Positions 43,071 through 52,043 of a stretch of DNA of 55,351 nucleotides are shown piece after piece. Numbering within the stretch: position 1 is the first letter of the stretch; each line of letters begins with the position of its first letter. The notes below the pieces were generated by a model, which searched no databases, was not told the origin of the DNA, and saw only the letters and a program-made list of their open reading frames with translations. The position numbers were made by a program, and so were the translations under genes. Source of the stretch: Clostridium brassicae (GTDB taxonomy: Bacteria > Bacillota > Clostridia > Clostridiales > Clostridiaceae); contig NZ_JAPQFJ010000021.1 in the NCBI RefSeq assembly GCF_026738875.1, forward strand, positions 1 through 55,351, given 5' to 3'.

Positions 43071-45482
43071 TTAAAAATTTTGTTCCGTTCTTTTAATAAT
43101 ATCGTCTTGAATTCCTTTATCCAAACAAACAAATTGAGCACTATACCCTGCAACACGTACTATTAAATCCCTATATTTTTCTGGATGTTTTTGCGCATCT
43201 ATAAGAATATTTTTATCAACTACATTAAATTGTATATGCATACCTTTTTGATCAAAATAACTACGTATTAATGATCCTAAATTTTTCAATCCATTACCTC
43301 CCTGTAAAGAATTCGGATTAAATTTTTGATTAAATAATGTTCCACTTGGTGCAATAAAATGCTCCAATTTTGCTACAGAATTCGCTGCAGCGGTTGGTCC
43401 CTTAATATCAGCTCCTCTAGTAGGAGATACCCCGTCTGCTAATGGTTCAAATGCTTTTCTTCCATCTGGAGTTGCTCCTACTAAACTTCCTAAATGTACA
43501 TTGTTAGAAACAGGATATAATCCTGGTATAAATTTTCCTCCTCGTTGGTTTGTATGTTTTTCTACTTCTTTGCAATAAATAAGTGCTCCTTCACGAGTAA
43601 ATTCATCAACCTCATCTATGTCATTGCCAAATTTAGGAGACCTATGAAGAAGCATTTGTTGAACCTGTTCCAATACTCTTTTCTTTAATGTATCAGTTTC
43701 AGATTCACCAAAGTTTGTGTCAATAGCTTCCTTTAACTTGTCTAAAGTAAGCTTATTCTCATCAAATACAAGCTTTTTAATAGCCATAAACGAATCTCCT
43801 ACATTTGCAATTCCAACTCCTAAAGGTCCTGAAAAACGATAATGCCCTCCTCCTTCTTGTATTGATTTTCCTTTACTAATGCAATCATCAAGCATACATG
43901 ATAAAAATGGAAGAGGCGCTCTTTCTGAATGTGCAATATCAACACAATTATCCGCAGCAACCATATGTGTTACAAAATACTCTGTTTGTTTTTTATACGC
44001 CCCTATTAATTCATCTATATTAGTAAAAGACGTAACCTCACCAGTTTTAGGTCCAACTTGTTTTCCATCAATCTTCCCATTATTTATACTTAACTCTAAA
44101 ACTTTTGCTAAATTAAAAAATGCTGCATCATACCATCCATCTGTTTTTCCTGGCTTTTGAGGTTCAACACATCCTACAATAGCATAATCCCTAGCATCTT
44201 CTAATGTTAATCCTTGATTAATTAATGTAGGAATAATAACTTCATCATTATAATAAGCTGGCAGACCTGTTCCCAAACGTGTTAATTCACAAGTTCTTAT
44301 TAAAAATTCTTCTGGAGTTTTACTCCATATCCTAACTGAAAGTGAAGGCTGTGGTAATTTTAAACTTCCTGTAGCATCAAGGCACATATAAGATAATTCA
44401 TTAGTAGCATCTTTTCCTTCAGGCGTTTGTCCTCCTACGATTAAATTTTGGAACATTGAATACCCACTAAAAGCTTTAGTTGTAGTTTCATCACGCACTT
44501 TAGTAATATCATTAAATTTTACCCACAAACAATGAAGTATTTCTTCAATAGCTTGTTCAGTTACGTTATTAGAATCTATATCTTTTTTAAAATATGGATA
44601 CATATATTGATCAAAACGCGCTGGAGATATTGCATGCCCATTAGATTCTAAACTTATAATTGCTTGTACAAACCAGAAAGACTGACATGCTTCATAAAAC
44701 GTATTTGCAGGATTTTCTGGAACATTAGCACATATTCTGCTAATATTCAAAAGCTCATTTTTTCTTGTAATATCTGATGTACTTTCAGCTAATTCTCTAG
44801 CTAATTGTGCATATCTCTTAGCATAATTTATTGCTGCTCTGCAAGTGATAATTACCGCATCCCAAAACTTTCTCTTTTTCACATATTGAGGATCATTTTT
44901 ATCTGCATTATTAATAGCTTCTTCAACTTCATCAATAATCCCCTTAAAACCTTTTTCTAATACTTTCTTATAATCTACAGAAATATGTCCTAACCCATTA
45001 AAATGATAGTTTGCTACTGTAAAGATCTTTGATTCCATTGCATTAGTAGTTTCCTCTGACATATAAGATGTAGCTAATTCACTTACAGTTTTTCCTTCCC
45101 AATATTTAAATATCTCTTTAAGTTGTGATTTTGTTTCTTCTGAAATTTGAAATGAGTCAGATGTTCTCTTATCAAGCTTATCAAATTCGTCTACTAACCA
45201 TTGATTTGAAAATTCAGGGAAAACCTGTGATGATCTAGGATTTTTTGTTAAACTGCCTACTATAAGTTCTCCATCTCTAATTATTATAGGTATTTCACTT
45301 AAAATCTTTTCAAGTGCTTTAGCTTTACGAATAATAATAGGTTGATCTTCTGTTTCTTTAAATGATTCAGTTATCAATATAGCCCTATCTACCTCAATAC
45401 AAGGAACTGCTGACAGTATCTGTTCTTTTAACTTTTCTACTCTCTGTGTTGGTTTACTAAATCCTTTTTCTAAGATATTCAT
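43071..45482 (-). CDS. B12-independent glycerol/diol dehydratase (glycyl-radical enzyme)
   Basis: An 803-residue glycyl-radical enzyme. The radical site is Gly779 in VRVAGYSAQF, the thiyl Cys438 and base Glu440 are in GCVEPQKPGKTDGW, and Asp452 and His166 (GLGHISVD) are kept. A single active-site Cys excludes pyruvate formate-lyase. It resembles, from memory, Clostridium butyricum DhaB1 over its whole length. Compared with it, the Ser after the conserved His in the SNGHS motif is Ala284 here (SNGHAIS), and the His before Asp452 is Tyr451. Glycerol contacts may therefore differ, and 1,2-propanediol is a possible substrate. The product would be 3-hydroxypropanal or propanal; no alcohol dehydrogenase or microcompartment gene is in the window. 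Confidence 0.88.
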   Translation of the reverse strand: MNILEKGFSKPTQRVEKLKEQILSAVPCIEVDRAILITESFKETEDQPIIIRKAKALEKILSEIPIIIRDGELIVGSLTKNPRSSQVFPEFSNQWLVDEFDKLDKRTSDSFQISEETKSQLKEIFKYWEGKTVSELATSYMSEETTNAMESKIFTVANYHFNGLGHISVDYKKVLEKGFKGIIDEVEEAINNADKNDPQYVKKRKFWDAVIITCRAAINYAKRYAQLARELAESTSDITRKNELLNISRICANVPENPANTFYEACQSFWFVQAIISLESNGHAISPARFDQYMYPYFKKDIDSNNVTEQAIEEILHCLWVKFNDITKVRDETTTKAFSGYSMFQNLIVGGQTPEGKDATNELSYMCLDATGSLKLPQPSLSVRIWSKTPEEFLIRTCELTRLGTGLPAYYNDEVIIPTLINQGLTLEDARDYAIVGCVEPQKPGKTDGWYDAAFFNLAKVLELSINNGKIDGKQVGPKTGEVTSFTNIDELIGAYKKQTEYFVTHMVAADNCVDIAHSERAPLPFLSCMLDDCISKGKSIQEGGGHYRFSGPLGVGIANVGDSFMAIKKLVFDENKLTLDKLKEAIDTNFGESETDTLKKRVLEQVQQMLLHRSPKFGNDIDEVDEFTREGALIYCKEVEKHTNQRGGKFIPGLYPVSNNVHLGSLVGATPDGRKAFEPLADGVSPTRGADIKGPTAAANSVAKLEHFIAPSGTLFNQKFNPNSLQGGNGLKNLGSLIRSYFDQKGMHIQFNVVDKNILIDAQKHPEKYRDLIVRVAGYSAQFVCLDKGIQDDIIKRTEQNF

Positions 45483-45588
45483 CTTTTATCCCCCTAATTT
45501 CTTAATATATTTTTGTATAAAGCTTCTTTTAAAAGAATATTGTTTTTTACATTTTTTAAAACTTTCTTTAGTAATACTAATACTATTA

Positions 45589-45602
45589 TTTAAACGTTTT
45601 CA
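45589..45602. promoter_or_regulatory. cre-like CcpA site upstream of the dehydratase gene
   Basis: Read on the minus strand, TGAAAACGTTTAAA agrees with TGWAANCGNTNWCA at 13 of 14 positions. It is 107 bases before the dehydratase start codon. Confidence 0.65.
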
Positions 45603-45630
45603 AATAATTTAAACTATTCTGTACATTGAA

Positions 45631-45673
45631 AATAGCTTGATGGTATTTATATATATAATACAATCAAGCTATT
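45631..45673 (-). terminator. Terminator of the response regulator gene
   Basis: AATAGCTTGAT (45631-45641) pairs with ATCAAGCTATT (45663-45673), with an inner GGTATT/AATAC stem. Confidence 0.65.
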
Positions 45674-45831
45674 AATTTCTTTAATATTTATTTATCTACT
45701 TTCTGCATTTTTTTGCTCAAATAAAATTTAAAACCTATCCATTTTTTCGTTTCTATGACATTTTTTTATTCTTAACTATACTTTTATGTTATTTAGAAAA
45801 ACCATCTAATTAGAAATTTAAAATATATTAT

Positions 45832-46551
45832 TTATATAAGAGAGGTTTTTCTTCTTCTACATCTGTATTCTGAAGGTGTTACACCTTCTAACTTTTTAAA
45901 TACTTTACAAAAATAATTAGGTTCATTATAACCCACATCAAACGCTATATCATTTATACTAATGTTTGTGCTTTCTAACATTTTCTTAGCCTCTTCTATC
46001 CTTTTTTGAGTTAAGTATTTATTAAAATTAGTTCCCATATCTTTTTTAAAACGTTTACTTAAATAAGTAGTACTAAACTTCATATAATTAGCCACATCTT
46101 TTAGCATTATATTATCTCTGAAATTGTTTTCTATATAATTTAAAGCACACTTTAATTCATCTGTATAAAATAAGTTTTTATTATCAATGTTCATAAGACT
46201 CTTTAAAACTTTTACTATTTTTTCTGGCCTTATAGGTTTTAATAAATAATCATCAACCTTTATTCTCAAAGCTTTTTGAACAAGTTCAAAATCATCATAA
46301 GCACTTATTAAAATAATTTTCTTATTTTTATCTTTTTTCTTTATTAACTCAGCTACTTCAAGTCCATTCATACCAGGCATTACAATATCCATAACAATAA
46401 TATCAGGGTTTAAGTCATCATTCATCTGAATAACTTCCTCTCCATTATGTGCTTCCCCAACAACACTAGCCATTTTTACCTTTTTATCTATAATTATTTT
46501 TAGTGCCTCAATTTCTAAATGTTCATCATCGGCAAGTATTATTTTACACAT
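45832..46551 (-). CDS. Response regulator with AraC-type DNA-binding domain
   Basis: A 239-residue two-domain regulator. Residues 1-120 are a receiver: ADDEH acidic pocket, phospho-acceptor Asp in PDIIVMDIVMPGMNG (about residue 55), and Lys in YLLKPIRPEK. Residues 135-235 hold two helix-turn-helix motifs of the AraC family (LKDVANYMKFSTTYLSKRFKK and INDIAFDVGYNEPNYFCKVFKK). Its partner is the PocR-domain sensor kinase gene 103 bases upstream. The target is most likely the dehydratase operon that follows; a similar pair, DhaS/DhaA, is reported beside the same enzyme in C. butyricum. Confidence 0.92.
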   Translation of the reverse strand: MCKIILADDEHLEIEALKIIIDKKVKMASVVGEAHNGEEVIQMNDDLNPDIIVMDIVMPGMNGLEVAELIKKKDKNKKIILISAYDDFELVQKALRIKVDDYLLKPIRPEKIVKVLKSLMNIDNKNLFYTDELKCALNYIENNFRDNIMLKDVANYMKFSTTYLSKRFKKDMGTNFNKYLTQKRIEEAKKMLESTNISINDIAFDVGYNEPNYFCKVFKKLEGVTPSEYRCRRRKTSLI

Positions 46552-46654
46552 ATTAACTCCTCCCTCATAAATTTAATCATACACAAACTCACCTTAATAT
46601 TTAATCATCCATTTACATAAGTATATATTTATTGTCTATTAAATAATATATTCT

Positions 46655-47872
46655 CTATTGAATTAAAGGAATTTTTAATTTTACTGTAGTCCCTATATTG
46701 ACTTCACTCTCTATTTTCGCTGTATATTCATTACCATAATAACTAGCTAATATTTCATTTGCGTTATATATGCCTATTCCATTAAATTGTTTTTTATATT
46801 TTTTATTTAGTATTAAAAATAATTTATCTTCTGAAATCCCTATTCCGTCATCCTTAATTGTAATAATAACATTATTTTCACAAAAATATCCTTTAATATT
46901 AATTGTTCCCCCTTCTCTTTTAGGACACAATCCATGTATTATAGAATTTTCTACAAAACACTGTAAAATCATTGATGGTATCTTAATCTTATTTATCTTT
47001 TCATCTATATCAATATTATAATTTATTCTCTTGCCAAACCTAATAGATTGAATCTCTAAATATCTTATAACATTTTCTAATTCTTCTTTAAAAACAACTT
47101 TCTGTTCTATATTTTTTAAAGTATGTCTAAATAATTCTGACAAAGAATAAATAACCTCTTGAGTTTTAGGCGCATCTTCAATCAGTGCTAGCCTTGCTAT
47201 AGTATTTAATATATTAAATATAAAATGATAATTTACTTGTGATTGTAGTAATTTCAATTCATAAGTTTTTAGTTGATTTTCTAATTTAACTCTCTCTTCT
47301 CTTTCTTTCATAAATCTAATGTTATTAAAATTCAATTCTTCCTGCATTAAATCTAAAACAGATTTTTCGATTAATTGATTTACTATAATCTCCACTAAAG
47401 AAGATATAGCCTCTATTTTATAATAATCAACATATACAGTATTCTGATAATCTTTTTCTAGTTCTGGATTTTTTTTATATATTTTAGAGTAATATCCTGA
47501 TTCTTTTATTGGCACAAGTTTATCATTGTTTGTTCTAACTTGTCCAAAAAACACAGCTCCAAGGTAGTTATTATTAACAATAATAGGTGTAGCAACATCT
47601 ACTAAGCCTGCAGGACATTTAAAAATATATGGTTTTTGCCTTATAGCAGCCTCTAAACCAGCATGTGCATTTGCATCACAACATGTTTTCATTCCTTCTG
47701 TAGTACTTCTCATTTTTTTGCAAAACTTAGAAAAATTAGAATAATTATTGATAGGATTTCCTTTAAAATCTACTATATTATAAGCAAGCCCTGTAATTTC
47801 AGCAAGCCTATCTTGTATATTTTGTAACATATCAATATCTATTATGTCCTTTAAACTTTTACTACTTAACAC
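46655..47872 (-). CDS. PocR-domain sensor histidine kinase (LytS/YesM type)
   Basis: A 405-residue cytosolic sensor kinase with no membrane segment. The N-terminal 175 residues form a PocR ligand-binding domain (LAEITGLAYNIVDFKGNPI, three conserved Cys in KFCKKMRSTTEGMKTCCDANAHAG, then FKCPAGLVDVATPII). PocR domains are linked to propanediol sensing. A coiled coil leads to the His-kinase part: NYHFIFNILNTIARLAL with the phospho-accepting His, and an ATP-binding domain with ENSIIHGL and KDDGIGI. I place the start at the GTG at 47872 because AGGAGG lies nine bases before it; an earlier GTG at 47896 would itself encode this site. It precedes the response regulator gene. Confidence 0.9.
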   Translation of the reverse strand: MLSSKSLKDIIDIDMLQNIQDRLAEITGLAYNIVDFKGNPINNYSNFSKFCKKMRSTTEGMKTCCDANAHAGLEAAIRQKPYIFKCPAGLVDVATPIIVNNNYLGAVFFGQVRTNNDKLVPIKESGYYSKIYKKNPELEKDYQNTVYVDYYKIEAISSLVEIIVNQLIEKSVLDLMQEELNFNNIRFMKEREERVKLENQLKTYELKLLQSQVNYHFIFNILNTIARLALIEDAPKTQEVIYSLSELFRHTLKNIEQKVVFKEELENVIRYLEIQSIRFGKRINYNIDIDEKINKIKIPSMILQCFVENSIIHGLCPKREGGTINIKGYFCENNVIITIKDDGIGISEDKLFLILNKKYKKQFNGIGIYNANEILASYYGNEYTAKIESEVNIGTTVKLKIPLIQ

Positions 47873-48336
47873 AAAAAATTGCCTCCTATATAACACATTA
47901 GCATATTTTAGTAATTTTAAACTCTATAATAACATTATCTTCAAAGGATCAATTGTGTCAAGATACTTGTTTTCAAAATACATAAAAAGCATAAGATACT
48001 TTTCAATATTCCTATGCTTTCTGTATTAAAATATTTGTTATTTTTATACTACTATTCTATAATATATATCTAAAATTAATTACTCCTCTACTCCAGTATC
48101 TTTAATATTTGATTTTGTCCGTTTTACATTAATTATATTTTTCAAAATCGTTATATTTATATTAGTATTGCTTAATTTAATCTCTTCAGTTTCACAATCT
48201 TTATTTTTCTCAGATTTAATACTATCACTTTCTTTGCCTTATTCATCAATTATATATTGAAACAATTTCTAATACATCCTTTAATTCATCACTATACATA
48301 ATATACTCTACTAAAAAATATGTTGCTATATTAATT
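47873..48336. other. Intergenic region with a possible gene remnant
   Basis: Between about 48080 and 48310 the minus strand has two short open frames in different registers, IATYFLVEYIMYSDELKDVLE and then a Lys/Glu/Asn-rich frame ending NIKDTGVEE, separated by stops. They read like the pieces of a decayed short gene. No ribosome site fits. The rest is AT-rich. Confidence 0.3.
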
Positions 48337-48702
48337 CTATTTATTTTTAGTAACCTGTATTTTCTTGGCAACCGTTTGAGGAGGAATAGACTTTGTCATA
48401 GCTGAATTTAATGTAACAAAAACCTTATCCCCCTTTTTAAACTCAACATTATTTACTTCTTCTTTGCATCCTTTCATTATCTTAGTATCTTCGTTAATAA
48501 TTATAACCAATTTTTCTTTATATACTTCACATTCCTTTATATACCCTTCCACTAATAATCTATTATTTTCTCCTTTATTACCTTTTTGCACCTCTAATAT
48601 TTCCCCTAAAAAAATTGGTGATTTAACTGGTTTTGCAAATGCGCTCATGTTTACTGTTAATATACAAATCAAAAGTGTTAAAATAATTTTTTTAATCTTC
48701 AT
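48337..48702 (-). CDS. Small secreted protein (DUF3221-like)
   Basis: A 121-residue exported protein with a signal peptide (residues 1-23, ending AFA). The mature part is about 98 residues, mostly beta: GEILEVQKG, NNRLLVEGYIK, KLVIIINEDTKIM and GDKVFVTLNS, which suggests a small barrel like that of DUF3221/YobA proteins. The assignment is weak. It starts after TAGGAGG and appears monocistronic. Confidence 0.6.
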   Translation of the reverse strand: MKIKKIILTLLICILTVNMSAFAKPVKSPIFLGEILEVQKGNKGENNRLLVEGYIKECEVYKEKLVIIINEDTKIMKGCKEEVNNVEFKKGDKVFVTLNSAMTKSIPPQTVAKKIQVTKNK

Positions 48703-48860
48703 TATAATCTTCCTCCTAATATAGTTTATATATGTTTTCTCACATAATACTATTTCCTAAAGTGAAACAATTATTATATTCTTAAAAATTAATTCATTAA
48801 AACACTAATATATTTAAACACTTTCAATTATTGTAATTATAAAAATTTAAAATTTGCACA

Positions 48861-48901
48861 AAAAAATGTAAGTAGCCTTGTTTTTACACAACTCTACTTA
48901 C
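48861..48901 (-). terminator. Terminator of the DAACS symporter gene
   Basis: GTAAGTAG pairs with CTACTTAC and is followed by ATTTTTTT on the minus strand. A longer version of the same stem occurs at 53185-53225. Confidence 0.7.
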
Positions 48902-48937
48902 ACTACTATATTAAGAAAACCTTTTAGTATTTAATAT

Positions 48938-50179
48938 TTACTCTACAATTTTATTTTTCAACCAATTTTTTCCTTCTAAGATTCTAGTTACCATCATAGA
49001 CGTTACTGCATCACCTGTTGCATTTATCATCGTTGCTGGTGGATCTACTAAGAAACCTATTGTAGCGATAATAGGGAACGCTTCTGGTGGAAAGCCAAAT
49101 AGGTTAACAATTAACATTTCACCAATTAATCCCCCCCCTGGTACACCTGACATAACAACCCCACCTAAAACTGCAACTAAAATAGAGGTTAAATATATAC
49201 CAGTTCCTGAAAAATCCTTTCCAAACACTCCAAACAAGAAGGCTATTTTTAATATAGAAGAAAGACAAGTTCCATCCATATGCATAGTGGCACCAATTGG
49301 CAATATAATTTCTCTTATGTCCTTAGGCACACCCATTCTATAAGTAGCTTCCAAGTTTACAGGAAGAGTTGCAATAGAACTCTGAGTAGCAAGCGATGTA
49401 GCTGTTGGAGGTAAAATATTTTTAAAGAAAATTTTCACTCCATTCTTACCTCCTGCAAAATATGAATAAGCTGTAAAAGCTACAATAAAGTAACCAACAC
49501 ACAATGGATAGTAGACAGCTATTACCTTTGCATATGATCCTAATAATTCCGGTCCAAATTCTCCAATTAATGATGCAAAATAGGCTCCTAATCCAATTGG
49601 TGCATAGTACATTATTATATTAATAAATTTCATCAACACCTTAGAAAGAGCATCTAACCCCTTTGCCACTACGTTATCTTCATCTGAAGTTAAACTTACA
49701 CAAATTCCAAAAATAATAGAGAAAATAATCAATGGGAGCATATTAGCTTTTGATAATAATCCAGTAAAATCATCAACTGTTATTGTTTTTACAATTTGTT
49801 GTCCTAAATTTACCGCTTCAGTAGCTTTTCCTGGTTCCAACTTGAAACCTATTCCTGCTGTAGGAGGGAAAACTTTTACTGTTACAATAATAAAAACAGA
49901 TGCAATAGCTCCTGTTGTTATAAATACCATTAACATACTTCCTAAAATTTTTCCTAATCGTTTCATGTTTATCATATTACCAACTGCACTGGTGATTGTG
50001 ACAAATACCAATGGTACAACGGCTGTAAACATAAGGTTTAAAAATATGTCACCAAATGGTTTTAAAATAACTGCCTTTTTTCCCATAACTATTCCTATAA
50101 TACTACCCAATATAATTGAACTAATCAAAATGATGGGGAATCTATAATTCTTCCATATACTTACTTTTTTATTTTCCAT
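48938..50179 (-). CDS. Dicarboxylate/amino acid:cation symporter (DAACS family)
   Basis: A 413-residue membrane protein of the GltP/GltPh fold, with eight helices and two re-entrant loops. The Ser-rich loop TSLATQSSIATLPVN, the helix-7 motif in the form MHMDGTCLSS (Asn of NMDGT is His), and the second hairpin MSGVPGGGLIGEM followed by VDPPATMINATGDAV are visible. The family moves glutamate, aspartate, C4-dicarboxylates, serine/threonine or cystine with sodium or protons. The Arg that binds the side-chain carboxylate of aspartate in GltPh is not seen at the expected DAV site, so an acidic amino acid is less likely. It is divergent from a cysteine desulfidase-family gene. Confidence 0.9.
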   Translation of the reverse strand: MENKKVSIWKNYRFPIILISSIILGSIIGIVMGKKAVILKPFGDIFLNLMFTAVVPLVFVTITSAVGNMINMKRLGKILGSMLMVFITTGAIASVFIIVTVKVFPPTAGIGFKLEPGKATEAVNLGQQIVKTITVDDFTGLLSKANMLPLIIFSIIFGICVSLTSDEDNVVAKGLDALSKVLMKFINIIMYYAPIGLGAYFASLIGEFGPELLGSYAKVIAVYYPLCVGYFIVAFTAYSYFAGGKNGVKIFFKNILPPTATSLATQSSIATLPVNLEATYRMGVPKDIREIILPIGATMHMDGTCLSSILKIAFLFGVFGKDFSGTGIYLTSILVAVLGGVVMSGVPGGGLIGEMLIVNLFGFPPEAFPIIATIGFLVDPPATMINATGDAVTSMMVTRILEGKNWLKNKIVE

Positions 50180-50677
50180 ATTATATTCCTTTCTTTTATA
50201 AACATTTAAAATTGAATTTTTTCTACTGTTTTTATTGCAGCCTATTAACTACTTTCCATTAATCCACTAATTTCTCTCCTTTTTTCGTAAACCTTTTCAT
50301 GAAAATTGTAATTCATCTCTTATCACCTTCCTCTTATTAGTAAATTGCTACAATCATTATTGATATAAACTTTATCAGCAATAATCAAGCCAACTTGATA
50401 TTTTCTGTATTTTAAACTATATGTTTCATTATAAGTGAAATATTTCTTATTATTCAAAATAATAGGTTTAATTGGCTGATAAATCAACCAATTAAACCTA
50501 TTAAATCTTTATTTGTATGGGATTATTAAAATTTATATTTGTAATTTTGTCTTTTATAAGTTGGTATATTTTTTGCTTCATTAATAAAATAGATTATAAA
50601 GAAGCCTCCTAATTTTTTAATATATAAAAAGTTTCTTTAATAATTATTACAATAACTGCGGCATATAAAAATGTAAA
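50180..50677. other. Divergent regulatory region between symporter and desulfidase genes
   Basis: A region of about 500 bases. It holds a strong hairpin at 50461-50502 and otherwise AT-rich promoter-like sequence. No gene is evident. Confidence 0.5.
50461..50502. repeat. 15-bp perfect hairpin in the divergent region
   Basis: AATAGGTTTAATTGG pairs exactly with CCAATTAAACCTATT over a 12-base loop. The plus side has only a weak T-rich tail. It could be an attenuator in a long desulfidase leader or the end of a short RNA. Confidence 0.55.
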
Positions 50678-50695
50678 ATGAGAAAGGTGAAAATT

Positions 50696-51982
50696 ATGAT
50701 TACAAAAGAAAATATTTTAGAACTATTAAATCAAGAAGTTGTTCCAGCACTTGGTTGTACTGAACCAGTGTGCGTGGCATTAGCTACTGCAGATGCTTAC
50801 CATGCAATTTTAGGACAAATTGTTTCTATTAAAGTTGAAGTAAATGCCAATATATTTAAAAATGGTATGTCTGTGGGAATCCCAGGATGTAGCCATGTTG
50901 GATTAAACTATGCTGCTGCACTTGGTGCATGTCTTGGTAATCCAGAAAAAAGACTTGAATTACTAGAAGATATTACTGATTCAATTAATTCTTTTGCTGA
51001 TACAATAGTGAAAAATAATAAAGTAAAGATAAGTATTAATGAAGAAGAGACCGATCTCTACGTACAAGCAGAAGTTATTACTACTAACGGAATTGGTATA
51101 TCTATAATCAGAAACAGTCATGCAAATATAGTATTTACAAAAGCAAATGATACTGTACTTGTTTCTAAAAAAGTTTCCAAAAATACAGAAAATTCTCTGT
51201 ATGAAAAACTTTGCTCCACTACCATAGCTGAATTACGCTCACTTATTGATTCAATAGATCCTAGTCAGCTTCTATTTATGTTAGAAGGTGCTAAAACAAA
51301 TGAAGGTATTGCTGATTTCGGCCTTTCAAATCATACTGGCATTGGAATTGGAGATACACTTAATAATCTTACACAAAACCAATTTTTCGGTAATAATCTT
51401 CAAAGTCGTATTATGATGAGAACGGCAGCTTGCGCAGAATCAAGAATGTCTGGATGTCCTTACGCTGTCATGAGTAGCGCTGGTAGTGGTAATCATGGTA
51501 TTACTGCCATAATCCCTGTAGTAGAATTAGCTAATGAAAATGGTAATACAGAAGAAGAATTGGCTAAAGCACTTGCATTTTCTCATATGGTAACTTTATA
51601 TATTAAGCAACATACAGGTCGTTTATCTCCTATCTGTGGGTGTGGTATGTCAGCTGCTTCTGGAGCTTCTGCTGCTATGACTTGGTTATTAGGAGGAAAT
51701 GATGAACAGATTTCTGGTTCTATAATAAATATGACTGCTAACCTAACAGGCATTATATGTGATGGCGGAAAAATTGGATGTGCATTAAAATTAGCCTCTG
51801 CTGCTAGCGCCGCTCTAATGAGTGCTTGTCTTGCTATTAATAATGTAGTTATTTCTAAAACAGATGGTATCACTGGTGCCACTGCAGAAGAAGCTATTAA
51901 AAACATGGGACTAATTAGCAATCCGGGTATGCTACAAACTGATAAAATGATTCTTGATATTATGTTAGAAAAACAAAACTAG
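50696..51982 (+). CDS. cyuA: L-cysteine desulfidase family protein (CyuA/YhaM, UPF0597)
   Basis: A 428-residue protein of the UPF0597 family, whose proven members break L-cysteine into pyruvate, ammonia and sulfide using a [4Fe-4S] cluster. Cys in ALGCTEPVC near the N terminus, CGCGMSA in the middle and [12 protein letters not shown] toward the end match the conserved ligand positions of this family and of serine dehydratases. I choose the ATG at 50696, seven bases after AAAGGTG; the earlier ATG at 50678 lacks a site. The divergent DAACS symporter may supply its substrate. The length is as expected. Confidence 0.88.
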   Translation: MITKENILELLNQEVVPALGCTEPVCVALATADAYHAILGQIVSIKVEVNANIFKNGMSVGIPGCSHVGLNYAAALGACLGNPEKRLELLEDITDSINSFADTIVKNNKVKISINEEETDLYVQAEVITTNGIGISIIRNSHANIVFTKANDTVLVSKKVSKNTENSLYEKLCSTTIAELRSLIDSIDPSQLLFMLEGAKTNEGIADFGLSNHTGIGIGDTLNNLTQNQFFGNNLQSRIMMRTAACAESRMSGCPYAVMSSAGSGNHGITAIIPVVELANENGNTEEELAKALAFSHMVTLYIKQHTGRLSPICGCGMSAASGASAAMTWLLGGNDEQISGSIINMTANLTGIICDGGKIGCALKLASAASAALMSACLAINNVVISKTDGITGATAEEAIKNMGLISNPGMLQTDKMILDIMLEKQN

Positions 51983-51993
51983 AATCACTATAA

Positions 51994-52043
51994 ATCAAGG
52001 GAAAAATGAGATAATAAAATTACTATCTCATTTTTCCCTTGAT
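51994..52043. terminator. Long bidirectional terminator overlapping the cyclase gene end
   Basis: A 20-bp perfect stem (51994-52013 with 52024-52043) lies between the convergent desulfidase and diguanylate cyclase genes; its right arm contains the last codons of the cyclase. Confidence 0.85.

Larger units (their letters stand above)
45483..45831. other. Upstream region of the dehydratase gene
   Basis: The region holds a cre-like site (45589-45602) and a terminator hairpin (45631-45673) for the response regulator gene. The rest is AT-rich. Confidence 0.5.
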
